Both the position numbers and the translations under genes were made by a program. Positions 37,870 to 45,519 of a DNA stretch of 45,902 bases are shown here, in pieces (the stretch's first letter is position 1; every line of letters begins with the position of its first letter). The stretch is from a virus. The notes under the pieces are model-generated. The model searched no databases, had not been told where the DNA came from, and saw only the letters and a program-made list of their open reading frames with translations. The DNA is taken from the IMG/VR virus record IMGVR_UViG_3300021957_004744, positions 1 through 45,902 of that record; one strand, 5' to 3'.

Positions 37870-38995
37870 TCAAAATTGGATTCTTGATAACTTTTTAAAG
37901 TTAAGCGAAAACGAGGATACGCTCCACCCAGGTGTTCTAGCCCAACGGTTAGAGCGAGGTTACAAATATAGTGATCTACAAGAAGTGTATAGTAAAATCA
38001 TCGGTCGTAGGTCTTATTCTAAGAGCTGGGCTAAGCAAGGCCGGAAGCTAGAACTACTTGCAGAGCAAGCTACATCATCACAATCAAGAGCCGAATTTTA
38101 TCATCGCGCAGCGATGTGTTATGGTAGGGCTCAACACACTATTAAGGGAAAAGACCATCCACAGAAGATAGAATACTACCATCAGATGGGAGTGTGTTGG
38201 AAACTATTTGAAGAGAACCATAAATCTATACGTACTGTTGAAGGACCTAATCATTCATATGTTGTAATGGAGCAGAAGGAGGATGATGCCCCTGTAGTTG
38301 TTGTTATTCCCGGCATGGATCAATTCAAAGAAGAGGTATTATTTCCATATAATAATCCGTGGTTTAATAGAGGATTTACAGTTGTAGTCATGGAAGGGCC
38401 GGGGCATGTTAGTCAGTTAATGAAAGGTAATTATATAGATGCTGATAATATGTCAGATGCTGTTGTAGAGGTTGTTAGCAGTTTAAGTTTACCTGGAAAA
38501 AATGTTAGTACTGTGTTGTTCGGCATGAGTTTTGGTACTAGATGGGTTATTGAAGCCGCAGCGCGGATTGGGCGCCCTAAGATAGCGGCTTGTATAGGCC
38601 AAATGGCTAATGTTGGCAGCTCTAAAATCATATTTAAACAAGCACAACCAAACTTTAGACGTATTTTTATGGAGATGGCTAACATAAGTGATGAAGATAA
38701 GTTTGACAAATACTGTGATAAGATTGACAGACAACTAGTCAAACGAGCCAAACAAATTCATTTTCCCTACCTTATGGTTGCAGGTGAAATGGATGAATTG
38801 TGCCCCCCAGAGCAAACAATTGAGTTTATACGAGAGAACATACCACACGGCGAAGTATGGATGTATGAAGATTGTTTCCATGTAATGGGAGAGGTGTGTG
38901 GTAACATTTATGGCCCGATTGCAGACTGGGCTAGACACGTAGTAGAAGGACATTGGGAGCCAAAAGAAGAAACCATAATGTGGGTTACCAATTAG
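37844..38995 (+). CDS. Alpha/beta hydrolase, FrsA/pseudooxynicotine-hydrolase-like
   Basis: 383 residues. An N-terminal helical cap domain (AEFYHRAAMCYGRAQHTIKG, IEYYHQMGVCWKLF) precedes the hydrolase fold: VVVIPGMDQFKEE, VVMEGPGHV, nucleophile in LFGMSFGTRW, Asp in GEMDELCPPEQT and His in YEDCFHVMGE. Cap plus core as in 2,6-dihydroxypseudooxynicotine hydrolase and FrsA. Substrate unknown. Higher GC than the preceding three genes, like the glyA gene. Confidence 0.82.
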   Translation: MTWTSTRSDQNWILDNFLKLSENEDTLHPGVLAQRLERGYKYSDLQEVYSKIIGRRSYSKSWAKQGRKLELLAEQATSSQSRAEFYHRAAMCYGRAQHTIKGKDHPQKIEYYHQMGVCWKLFEENHKSIRTVEGPNHSYVVMEQKEDDAPVVVVIPGMDQFKEEVLFPYNNPWFNRGFTVVVMEGPGHVSQLMKGNYIDADNMSDAVVEVVSSLSLPGKNVSTVLFGMSFGTRWVIEAAARIGRPKIAACIGQMANVGSSKIIFKQAQPNFRRIFMEMANISDEDKFDKYCDKIDRQLVKRAKQIHFPYLMVAGEMDELCPPEQTIEFIRENIPHGEVWMYEDCFHVMGEVCGNIYGPIADWARHVVEGHWEPKEETIMWVTN

Positions 38996-39007
38996 GAGAA
39001 ATTAATT

Positions 39008-39081
39008 GCGGGTATAGTATAAAGGCATTATTACAGCCTTCCAAGCTGAAGATGAGAGTTCGATTCTCTCTACCCGCTCCA
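39008..39081 (+). tRNA. tRNA-Gly (anticodon UCC)
   Basis: Acceptor GCGGGTA/TACCCGC, T-arm GAGAG-TTCGATT-CTCTC, anticodon loop CTTCCAA, encoded CCA at 39079-39081. Reads GGA, a codon enriched in AT-rich genes. One mismatch at the top of the anticodon stem. Confidence 0.9.
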
Positions 39082-39122
39082 AATTGTGTGGACTGTTACA
39101 GGAATTGAAAGTAACTATTTAG

Positions 39123-39151
39123 TTGCATGAATGTTAGTTTTCCTGTAATAT
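39123..39151 (+). promoter_or_regulatory. TTGC-type promoter for the 39193 gene
   Basis: TTGCAT (39123-39128), 17 bases, TAATAT (39146-39151). Confidence 0.72.
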
Positions 39152-39192
39152 ATAAAAATAATGAAAACAAACAAACAAAGAGGAAATTCAAT

Positions 39193-39426
39193 ATGAACAT
39201 TGAAAATATGACACGAGATGAGTTAGTTGCTGCTCTGGAACAAGAAACTGCTAAAAACGAAAAGCAGCTTGTTGTGAAGGTTAGCCCAAAAGGCTGTGTA
39301 CAGGTAAACGGCATTCGTCGGTTCCCCGTCACCTTCTACAAGGATGAGTGGGCGCAGATTTTCGGTCTTAAAGATCGGATTGAATCGTTCATTCAAGAAA
39401 ACGATTCCGCTCTTGCTTCTAAGTAA
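39193..39426 (+). CDS. Conserved small protein, unknown function
   Basis: 77 residues from the ATG at 39193 after AGAGGAAATTCA. Begins MNIENMTRDELVAALEQETA, a helix, then KQLVVKVSPKGCVQVNGI and RFPVTFYKDEWAQIF. I recall close relatives in many T4-like cyanophages (SPKG...GRFPVTLYK pattern); role unknown. Twelve bases before the ligase gene. Confidence 0.72.
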   Translation: MNIENMTRDELVAALEQETAKNEKQLVVKVSPKGCVQVNGIRRFPVTFYKDEWAQIFGLKDRIESFIQENDSALASK

Positions 39427-39438
39427 GGAATAATCGTT

Positions 39439-41172
39439 GTGACATACAATGAACTTAAAGAACTTGTGCAGCATCACTGTCACTTATATTATGACGTAAA
39501 CCGTCCCGAGATAAGTGATGAAGAGTTTGACCGTATATATGGCCAGCTTGAAAAAGTAGAAAAAGCACAAGGGTGGAGTGACGCAGACTCTCCTACTCTA
39601 CTTGTAGGTGGAGAAGGCGGAAAAGTAAGACACCCACACAAACTCTATTCACTAAACAAAGTTTATGATGAAGCAGAGATTGGCAAAGAGTTTATTGTAG
39701 AAGCACCTAAACTTGACGGGGCAAACCTAACCCTCATTTATGAGGAAGGAAAGCTTCAGATGGCTCTTACACGGGGGGATGGAGAATTCGGTGAGAATGT
39801 AACCCACCTTATTCCCGCCCTACGAGGTGTCCCTAAATACGCAAAAGACTGTATAGTAAACGGGGAATGCGTAACAGACAATGAGGTTGACAATTTTAGA
39901 AACTATGTTAGCGGTGCGCTAGGCTTACTAGAGGTGAGCGAATTCCGTTCACGTAACATTAGATTTATTGCGCACGAACTTCTTGGGGTTCAAATGAACT
40001 ACACTGCCAAAATGAAAGTCTTAACAAATGCAGGATTTCATACAGTGTTCGATGAAGAACTTTGTTCTAAGTATCCTCAAGATGGATTAGTTTATAGAAT
40101 TAACGATTGGCAAACTTGTGAACGTTTAGGATATACTTCTAAATATCCAAGATTCGCCATTGCGCTTAAAGAAAGAAATTCTTTAGTCGCTACAACTACA
40201 TTAAAAGAAGTGCTATGGACTGTAGGCAGAACTGGCGCTGTAAATCCGACTGGACTCGTCGAGCCTGTTGTACTCGATGGAGCCACGGTAAGTCGTGTAA
40301 CTTTGCACAATATGGAATTTATATTAGGCCATGACTTGGGCCTTGGCGACCTCATACAGATAGAACGCGCAGGGGGAGTAATTCCAAAGTTCAATGAAGT
40401 TATCCAGCATTCTAGCCACAATCTAAAAATTGAACAAAGACATGCCGAAGCCGCTGTTGGTCATACGCTTCGAAGGGTCGGCCCAAGACTTTACTGTGAA
40501 GATGGGTCGCAGCATGATACAGTAAAGCTACTTGAATATTTTATTAAGACTCTTGATATCAAGGGTCTAGGTCCAGCGTCCGTGACCAAGATGCAGCTGA
40601 AACATCCGGCTGATTTATATCAGTCTCACGATTGGAGTAAGCTCGGGGCAAATGGAATAAAAGTTCAAGACGAAATAGAACGTAGCAAGACAAAACCTTA
40701 CGAGGTAGTACTTGCATCATTCGGTGCCCCTGGTGTTGGTAAATCTATGGCTAAAAAGATAGTACAACACATACCTTCGTTCAATCGGTTGCGAGAGATT
40801 GAAACGGTGCATATTACAGGAATTGGCCCAAAGCGCATTGAACAAATCTTAACTTGGCTTGATGTAAATGAAGACTGGATTAAGAAAATGCCATTACAAC
40901 TGGAACAGGATCAGAGCATAGATTCCGTGATCAATTCCGACGGAATTAGGAAGATATGCATAACAGGGAAACTAGATATGTCCCGTTCTGAACTGGCCTC
41001 TCATTTAGAGGAGAAGGGATTTACGGTCACTAGCACAGTCACAAAAGACTGCTATGCCCTGATTTCTGGGGGTGATACTACCAGTTCAAAATATAGGAAA
41101 GCTAGTAGTCAAGGAACAAATGTAATTGACTATTGGGAAAACCGAAATGACATACTTCAAGGAATAGTTTAG
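39439..41172 (+). CDS. ligA: NAD-dependent DNA ligase with degenerate zinc finger
   Basis: 577 residues, GTG start. Domain Ia (LVQHHCHLYYDVNRPEISDE), adenylation motif EAPKLDGANL with the nucleophilic Lys about residue 90, TRGDGEFGENVTHLI, OB fold (LVATTTLKEVLWTVGRTGAV), zinc-finger region with only one cysteine left (GPRLYCEDGSQHD), helix-hairpin-helix units (LDIKGLGPASVTKM, ITGIGPKRIEQIL) and a C-terminal BRCT domain (RKICITGKLDMSRSELASHL). About 90 residues shorter than bacterial LigA. Seals nicks in replication; the missing zinc site parallels the glycosylase at position 2. Confidence 0.93.
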   Translation: MTYNELKELVQHHCHLYYDVNRPEISDEEFDRIYGQLEKVEKAQGWSDADSPTLLVGGEGGKVRHPHKLYSLNKVYDEAEIGKEFIVEAPKLDGANLTLIYEEGKLQMALTRGDGEFGENVTHLIPALRGVPKYAKDCIVNGECVTDNEVDNFRNYVSGALGLLEVSEFRSRNIRFIAHELLGVQMNYTAKMKVLTNAGFHTVFDEELCSKYPQDGLVYRINDWQTCERLGYTSKYPRFAIALKERNSLVATTTLKEVLWTVGRTGAVNPTGLVEPVVLDGATVSRVTLHNMEFILGHDLGLGDLIQIERAGGVIPKFNEVIQHSSHNLKIEQRHAEAAVGHTLRRVGPRLYCEDGSQHDTVKLLEYFIKTLDIKGLGPASVTKMQLKHPADLYQSHDWSKLGANGIKVQDEIERSKTKPYEVVLASFGAPGVGKSMAKKIVQHIPSFNRLREIETVHITGIGPKRIEQILTWLDVNEDWIKKMPLQLEQDQSIDSVINSDGIRKICITGKLDMSRSELASHLEEKGFTVTSTVTKDCYALISGGDTTSSKYRKASSQGTNVIDYWENRNDILQGIV

Positions 41173-41197
41173 TTTTTTGAAGGAATGAAATTAAGAA

Positions 41198-41223
41198 GGG
41201 GCTTGCTTGCAAGTCCCTTTTTT
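41198..41223 (+). terminator. Terminator overlapping a promoter
   Basis: GGGGCTTG (41198-41205), loop CTTG, CAAGTCCC (41210-41217), then six T. Ends ligA. Confidence 0.87.
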
Positions 41224-41231
41224 GTTATAAT
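41203..41231 (+). promoter_or_regulatory. TTGC-type promoter embedded in the ligA terminator
   Basis: TTGCTT (41203-41208) is the hairpin apex; the 17-base spacer is the 3' arm and T-run; TATAAT (41226-41231) follows. Feeds the genes from 41267. Confidence 0.78.
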
Positions 41232-41266
41232 ATTTATAATGAAAAATTTAACAAAAGGAAAAAACT

Positions 41267-41470
41267 ATGTTTGGACAAGGTATTTTTGCTATTGACAATG
41301 TTCGCATTGAGAACGGCAAGCTTATGCTTGATTGTGTGGATCGTGATAAAATAGAGGGTACTCGTACCATTTCTATGACCGCGACTGAGGCACAAGCACT
41401 AGTAGATGAAATTTGGCATACTGCCACAGACTATCAAAATAAGTTGAGGAGGGAACTACAAAGTGTTTAA
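41267..41470 (+). CDS. Small protein, unknown function
   Basis: 67 residues after AAAAGGAAAAAACT. MFGQGIFAIDNVRIENGKLM, RTISMTATEAQALVDEIWHT. A beta pair plus a helix. No family. First of a run of short, coupled genes to 42863. Confidence 0.6.
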   Translation: MFGQGIFAIDNVRIENGKLMLDCVDRDKIEGTRTISMTATEAQALVDEIWHTATDYQNKLRRELQSV

Positions 41471-41633
41471 AAAGAAAACAGTTATTTGGATGACATTTAT
41501 TCTCACACTTTTATCAGGTCTTCTCATTGAATATGGAGAAGGTATATCTATTATGGCATTAGTCTGGATGATACCTGTACTAAGTGTATTTGTTTATATG
41601 CTTATGATGCAAGATTGGAAAGAAAATGGCTGA
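41463..41633 (+). CDS. Small two-helix membrane protein
   Basis: 56 residues, GTG start inside the previous gene's end. MFKKKTVIWMTFILTLLSGL, short loop LIEYGEG, then a second hydrophobic helix (MALVWMIPVLSVFVYMLMM) and QDWKENG. A holin-like topology, but only by shape. Overlaps the next ATG by 8 bases. Confidence 0.55.
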   Translation: MFKKKTVIWMTFILTLLSGLLIEYGEGISIMALVWMIPVLSVFVYMLMMQDWKENG

Positions 41634-41919
41634 TTGGAAAACCCTTACAGATTGGGAAGACAACAACAAAGTTGCCGCTATTTTGGTAGTGGGCGTCGAT
41701 GACGTAAAAGATTATTGGATCGATATCTGTGATGAACCAGAAAAACTAGAAGGTCTCACAGACGAACTAATTTATGACGGCTTGCGACACGTAAGTCGAA
41801 AGATTGATTTGGGAGAATACTATCAAGAGATTTATACTTGGGCTACAGATAAAGCTGAAGAGTATCGCTTGATGGAACAAACAGAATCAGAAATGTTGGA
41901 GGATAATTCCGATGGCTAG
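41626..41919 (+). CDS. Acidic small protein
   Basis: 97 residues: MADWKTLTDWEDNNKVAAIL, DDVKDYWIDICDEPEKLEGL, GLRHVSRKIDLGEYYQEIYT, acidic end. Mixed helices and strands. No family recognised. Confidence 0.6.
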   Translation: MADWKTLTDWEDNNKVAAILVVGVDDVKDYWIDICDEPEKLEGLTDELIYDGLRHVSRKIDLGEYYQEIYTWATDKAEEYRLMEQTESEMLEDNSDG

Positions 41920-42073
41920 GCCCAAGATATATGAACGTAACCCCGATACTGGCGTAATTCGTTGGAGGTATCTTGGAGAAAACCCTAATGACTATGGTTG
42001 GCCTAACTATGGAAACATTTTGTCTGAAGATGAAAATATAAACATAAAAGAAGAGGATAATTCAGATGCCTAA
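41912..42073 (+). CDS. Small protein, unknown function
   Basis: 53 residues: MARPKIYERNPDTGVIRWRY, LGENPNDYGWPNYG, acidic tail. The RNPDTGxIRWR opening resembles short phage proteins that carry a charged turn. 8-base overlaps on both sides. Confidence 0.52.
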   Translation: MARPKIYERNPDTGVIRWRYLGENPNDYGWPNYGNILSEDENINIKEEDNSDA

Positions 42074-42242
42074 GTTTAGAATTTATGAACAGTGTTACGT
42101 TGACGTAATCTATGAAGTAGAGGCTGAGTCTATAGAGGCAGCTAGAAAACTTTGGGACGAAGGTGCTTATGACCTTCTTAATCATGTTGGAGACTCTGAT
42201 TATGAGGGAACTGGTGAAATTGATATAGAGGAGTGGGATTAA
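42066..42242 (+). CDS. Small acidic protein
   Basis: 58 residues: MPKFRIYEQCYVDVIYEVEA, then SIEAARKLWDEGAYDL and an acidic end. The strand-helix pattern VIYEVEAESIEAARKL is typical of short phage proteins of the same fold. Shares one base with the next ATG. Confidence 0.55.
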   Translation: MPKFRIYEQCYVDVIYEVEAESIEAARKLWDEGAYDLLNHVGDSDYEGTGEIDIEEWD

Positions 42243-42685
42243 TGCCTAATTGGTGTGAAAATCGTGTCAGTGTTCATGGAGAACCTGATCAAGTAAAAGA
42301 CTTTATTAAGCTAGTTCGAGGAGAGGGTAAAGAGGGAGACTTTAGTTTTCAGTCTATCGACCCTTGCCCACAAGAACTAATAGACACTCCAGCATCTTTT
42401 GGGAATGAAGAGGACAAGCCTCGTCACGAAGAGATGCTAGAAAAATATGGTTATGCTAATTGGTATGATCGTAACGTCGCTAAGTGGGGAACAAAGTGGG
42501 ATGTCGGTGAGACAGACTACTATGACGCAGACGATGATGGATATGTGCAGTATGAGTTTATGACTGCTTGGGGTCCTCCCGATGGTATCTATGATACTCT
42601 AGTTGAGAAGTTTCCTGATCTTAGTATTTCGTGGTTCTATCACGAGCCAGGATGTGAGCTAGCAGGGTATCTCGGTAATGACTGA
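42242..42685 (+). CDS. YubB/Api92-like (DUF1281-type) protein
   Basis: 147 residues from the ATG at 42242. MPNWCENRVSVHGEPDQVKD is the family's opening, followed by DFSFQSIDPCPQEL, KYGYANWYDRNVAKWGTKWD and FMTAWGPPDGIYDTLVEKFP. These ferredoxin-like-fold proteins are common on plasmids and phages; function unknown. Overlaps the next gene by 8 bases. Confidence 0.82.
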   Translation: MPNWCENRVSVHGEPDQVKDFIKLVRGEGKEGDFSFQSIDPCPQELIDTPASFGNEEDKPRHEEMLEKYGYANWYDRNVAKWGTKWDVGETDYYDADDDGYVQYEFMTAWGPPDGIYDTLVEKFPDLSISWFYHEPGCELAGYLGND

Positions 42686-42863
42686 TGAAGGGTTTACTGT
42701 TTTCAATAATAGAGAACTTAAACTGTTAAAAGCATACATGGGTCATCATGGCTGGAAAGATTTGATGGTAGGCATGTCTTGTGAAACTGAAGAACAGTTG
42801 CACAATAAATTTAAGATGACTGACATCGAAATTAATGTGTTTAGGAGTAAACTGGGTATATAA
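42678..42863 (+). CDS. Small protein, unknown function
   Basis: 61 residues: MTDEGFTVFNNRELKLLKAY, HHGWKDLMVGMSCETEEQLH, ending FRSKLGI. Helical. Its stop codon is immediately followed by a tRNA gene with no spacer. Confidence 0.58.
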   Translation: MTDEGFTVFNNRELKLLKAYMGHHGWKDLMVGMSCETEEQLHNKFKMTDIEINVFRSKLGI

Positions 42864-42939
<76 letters not shown>

Positions 42940-42957
42940 GAAAAAATAGAGAAGATT

Positions 42958-43167
42958 ATGGAAATAATTTGGGTACTTTATTTAATAGTGTGTAACAATA
43001 CACAATGTGTTAAACAGGTTGTGGATACTCATGATACATTAGCTTTATGCGAAGAAGGACAAGTTTTTTATAAACAAATGCCTTTGGATAGTAATAGTAT
43101 GTGGAAAACTGTAGAGTATAAATGTGTGTCTGTGACTCCTTCTGGTTATGAAGGTACAGATGCATGA
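42958..43167 (+). CDS. Small exported-like protein
   Basis: 69 residues. Short hydrophobic start (EIIWVLYLIVCNN), then QCVKQVVDTHDTLALCEEG and EYKCVSVTPSGYEG: four cysteines for disulfides. A layout like the 29318 ORF. Overlaps the next gene by 4 bases. Not recognised. Confidence 0.55.
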   Translation: MEIIWVLYLIVCNNTQCVKQVVDTHDTLALCEEGQVFYKQMPLDSNSMWKTVEYKCVSVTPSGYEGTDA

Positions 43168-43598
43168 TTAAAAAATTAATTCAATTTCTCGGAATAAAAC
43201 TATTAAAATATAACGGCAGGTCATGCAACCAATGCGTGGGCTGCTGTTATGCGTTTTACATAAACGATGGAGAAGTTAAAAAGAAGGTTGGAGAATTATG
43301 TCCTAAATTAGATACTACAGATACGTTTATTTCTTCTGCGACTCGGGGACTTTGTACAATATATAGAAAGAGGCCCAAGACTTGTAGTAAATATTGGTGT
43401 TTATGGAGACTAGGTTTTGGGGCTGAGAAAGACTGGCCCATGAAATCTGGACTAGTTTTTTCTTCTCACCCAAATGGAACAATTCATGTAAATGAGCTAT
43501 TTAATGGTAGATATACTACTTCAAAAGACACTATAGATAGAATGAAAGTAGCAACAAAGAAAAAGTTTTTTGTAAAAGGTAATGGAGGATTGATATGA
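43164..43598 (+). CDS. YkgJ-type cysteine-cluster protein
   Basis: 144 residues with CNQCVGCCYAF near residue 21 and GLCTIYRKRPKTCSKYWCLW near 74, the YkgJ/CxxCxxCC metal-binding cluster pattern (zinc or iron-sulfur). Function of the family is poorly known; one idea is metal-site maturation. Overlaps the cupin gene by 4 bases. Confidence 0.75.
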   Translation: MIKKLIQFLGIKLLKYNGRSCNQCVGCCYAFYINDGEVKKKVGELCPKLDTTDTFISSATRGLCTIYRKRPKTCSKYWCLWRLGFGAEKDWPMKSGLVFSSHPNGTIHVNELFNGRYTTSKDTIDRMKVATKKKFFVKGNGGLI

Positions 43599-43927
43599 TA
43601 AAAGTTAAGCTAACAGATATACAAGGTGAAACAGTAAAAGAAGATAATCGTTACACAGTTAAAGATAATACTCTTCTTAATAATCTTGTGTTAAGTTCTA
43701 CTAATTTACACAAAAACAAAAGCACTACAGGGCATAAACATGCTGGACAAGAAGAAATATATATGTTTTTACAAGGTAGTGGTAAAATGGAACTAGGCTC
43801 TTACGGAACCTTTGATGTTAGTGCCGGAGATATAGTTCAAATTGAAGATGGAGAATTTCACCGCGTACATGCAGGATCAGAAGGTTGTTATTTTGTTTGC
43901 GTGTTTGATGGCCGGAGGACTAAGTGA
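43595..43927 (+). CDS. Cupin-2 domain protein
   Basis: 110 residues. TTGHKHAGQEEIYMFLQGSG (two His and Glu metal ligands) and VSAGDIVQIEDGEFHRVHAG (second cupin motif with the fourth His). Small single cupins bind metals and sugars or act as isomerases; substrate unknown. Coupled to the YkgJ-like and deaminase genes. Confidence 0.83.
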   Translation: MIKVKLTDIQGETVKEDNRYTVKDNTLLNNLVLSSTNLHKNKSTTGHKHAGQEEIYMFLQGSGKMELGSYGTFDVSAGDIVQIEDGEFHRVHAGSEGCYFVCVFDGRRTK

Positions 43928-44307
43928 AAGATAGATTTTTTGAAGCTGCTAAAGCAGCAGCTTTAGTATCAGAAGGCGTGGGCAAACGTAAAAGTTTTAA
44001 GCACGGAGCAGTAATTGTAAAAAAGAATCAAGTGCTTGCAAGTGGGCATAATTCATATAAAACCCACCCTCTTATGGCAAAGTATACAGCATTTCCACAC
44101 CTACATGCAGAACAAAAAGCGATTATTAATCTTGGACTAGATAACTGTCATGGATTGGATTTGTATGTGGTTAGAATAAATAAACAAAAAAACTTTATGA
44201 TGAGTAAACCGTGTTCAGTATGTAGAATACTTATTGACAAGGTCGGTATTCGTAATGTATACTATACAGACAATAAAGGAAAAACTGCCCTTAGCTCAGC
44301 TGGATAG
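43924..44307 (+). CDS. Cytidine/deoxycytidylate deaminase-like protein
   Basis: 127 residues. Zinc site: FPHLHAEQKAIINLG (HxE) about residue 59 and SKPCSVCRILIDK (PCxxC) about 97; KHGAVIVKKNQVLASGHN is the typical N-terminal strand pair. Likely a dCMP, cytidine or related base deaminase. The last eight codons read into the tRNA-Arg gene (from 44285), so the natural end may have been displaced by the tRNA insertion, or the overlap is real. Confidence 0.82.
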   Translation: MKDRFFEAAKAAALVSEGVGKRKSFKHGAVIVKKNQVLASGHNSYKTHPLMAKYTAFPHLHAEQKAIINLGLDNCHGLDLYVVRINKQKNFMMSKPCSVCRILIDKVGIRNVYYTDNKGKTALSSAG

Positions 44308-44361
44308 AGCAACAGCCTTCTAAGCTGTAGGTCGTAGGTTCGACTCCTACAGGGCAGGCCA
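44285..44361 (+). tRNA. tRNA-Arg (anticodon UCU)
   Basis: Acceptor CTGCCCT/AGGGCAG, D-arm GCTC...GAGC, anticodon loop CTTCTAA between ACAGC and GCTGT, T-loop TTCGACT, encoded CCA (44359-44361). Reads AGA. Its first 23 bases are also the end of the deaminase gene. Confidence 0.92.
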
Positions 44362-44363
44362 AT

Positions 44364-44447
44364 GCGACCGTGGTGAAATAGGTAAACACAACAGACTTAA
44401 AATCTGTCGCTTCTAGCTTCCCAGTTCGAGTCTGGGCGGTCGCACCA
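44364..44447 (+). tRNA. tRNA-Leu (anticodon UAA)
   Basis: Acceptor GCGACCG/CGGTCGC, anticodon stem ACAGA/TCTGT with loop CTTAAAA, variable arm of class II type, T-loop TTCGAGT, encoded CCA (44445-44447). Reads TTA, the main leucine codon in this AT-rich genome. Confidence 0.93.
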
Positions 44448-44448
44448 A

Positions 44449-44542
44449 GGTCCTGTAGTTTAATGGTAAAACACCCGACTTATATTCGGCATAGTCTCCA
44501 GATTAGAGAGCGATACAGGTTCGAATCCTGTCAGGACTACCA
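44449..44542 (+). tRNA. tRNA with UAU anticodon (Ile type) and long variable arm
   Basis: Acceptor GGTCCTG/CAGGACT (GU first pair), D-arm GTTT/AAAC, anticodon stem CCGA/TCGG around loop CTTATAT, T-arm ACAGG-TTCGAAT-CCTGT, encoded CCA (44540-44542). The variable region is about 24 bases with a TCTC/GAGA stem, a class II feature expected only for Leu, Ser or bacterial Tyr. The anticodon UAU would read ATA. Amino acid identity is therefore uncertain. Confidence 0.75.
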
Positions 44543-44561
44543 AATTAAAAGGAACAAAACA

Positions 44562-45083
44562 ATGGACATAATATTTGATATAGATGGGACTCTTTTAGAT
44601 ATTAATCACAGATTAAGACATATCAAAAAGACTCCCAAAGATTGGAAAGCCTTTCGCGATCCAAAAGAAAAGGTATTTGATGTGCCTATCATGTCAGTAA
44701 TTAGGATAGCAACTGCACTAATGCACGCACCCTACCCTAAAAATAGAATAATCTTTGCTTCTGGACGTTCAGAATCAGAAAGAGCTGATACTGTTCGTGC
44801 ATTGAATAAGTGGTTTTTACTCGATGGATGGCAGGATATATATAATCCAAAAGATTTTGGAGAAGGCTATACTCTTGAGAACACTCCTACCGCTCCTTTC
44901 TACCTGAGGGCAGAAAAAGATTTTCGTGCTGACACCGTTGTCAAACGGGAAATGTATGAGCAAATGCTAGAAGATGGGTATGATCCCAAATTAGTGTTTG
45001 ATGATCGTCCTTCGGTTCTCAGAATGTGGAGAGAAATTGATGGACTCAAAGTAGTTGATGTTGGACACGGAGTAGAGTTCTAA
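44562..45083 (+). CDS. HAD-family phosphatase (PseT-like 3' phosphatase)
   Basis: 173 residues from the ATG at 44562 after AAAAGGAACAAAAC; the longer frame from 44463 translates the tRNA. DIIFDIDGTLLDINHR is HAD motif I, IIFASGRSESERADTV motif II, VVKREMYEQM and LVFDDRPSVLRMWREI motifs III-IV. Closest in layout to the 3'-phosphatase half of T4 polynucleotide kinase, fitting RNA or DNA end repair. Confidence 0.83.
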   Translation: MDIIFDIDGTLLDINHRLRHIKKTPKDWKAFRDPKEKVFDVPIMSVIRIATALMHAPYPKNRIIFASGRSESERADTVRALNKWFLLDGWQDIYNPKDFGEGYTLENTPTAPFYLRAEKDFRADTVVKREMYEQMLEDGYDPKLVFDDRPSVLRMWREIDGLKVVDVGHGVEF

Positions 45084-45095
45084 CTCACTTTTATC

Positions 45096-45124
45096 TTGCG
45101 TCATGCTTAAAATTAGAGTATTAT
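45096..45124 (+). promoter_or_regulatory. TTGC-type promoter for the 45159 gene
   Basis: TTGCGT (45096-45101), spacer CATGCTTAAAATTAGAG (17), TATTAT (45119-45124); T-tract upstream. Belongs to the group with the spacer element. Confidence 0.75.
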
Positions 45125-45158
45125 GAATTTATTAAATCAAACAGAGAAAGGAAAGCAA

Positions 45159-45470
45159 ATGGCAAAGACTGCAAATTACACTGACGAGCAAATCGACACC
45201 ATCGCCGCTATGTACCAAGAACTTGGTAATGACGGTCTTGACGAGATTGCTTCTGAAGTTGGTAAAACAGTTCGCTCTGTTCGCGCCAAGTTGGTCCGTG
45301 AGGGAGTTTATGTAGCTCCTGACAAGACCACGACTCGCAAAGATGGTCCCACGAAGAAGGAGCTTCTCCGTGAACTGGAAATTGCGGTTGGTGAGGACAT
45401 CGATGTAACCAACTTTATGGGTGCGACAAAGCAGGGTATCCAGTTCTTGGTAAATACCCTTCGCGACTAG
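45159..45470 (+). CDS. Small helix-turn-helix-like protein
   Basis: 103 residues from the ATG at 45159 after AGAAAGGAAAGC. YTDEQIDTIAAMYQELGNDG then EIASEVGKTVRSVRAKLVRE is a helix-turn-helix of the SANT/homeodomain-like type, followed by a Thr/Lys hinge and an acidic C-terminal helix. Could be a DNA-binding regulator. Similar short proteins occur in marine T4-like phages. Confidence 0.72.
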   Translation: MAKTANYTDEQIDTIAAMYQELGNDGLDEIASEVGKTVRSVRAKLVREGVYVAPDKTTTRKDGPTKKELLRELEIAVGEDIDVTNFMGATKQGIQFLVNTLRD

Positions 45471-45492
45471 ACATCGTGCATATTTATTAAAA

Positions 45493-45519
45493 AACCTCTT
45501 GGCAACAAGGGGTTTTTTT
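45493..45519 (+). terminator. Terminator overlapping a promoter
   Basis: AACCTCTTG (45493-45501), loop GCAA, CAAGGGGTT (45506-45514), then T-run to 45519. Ends the 45159 gene. Confidence 0.87.

Noticed and set aside
44463-44561. N-terminal extension of the HAD phosphatase gene
   Set aside because: It translates the tRNA gene. The HAD motif begins at the ATG at 44562, which has its own ribosome site.
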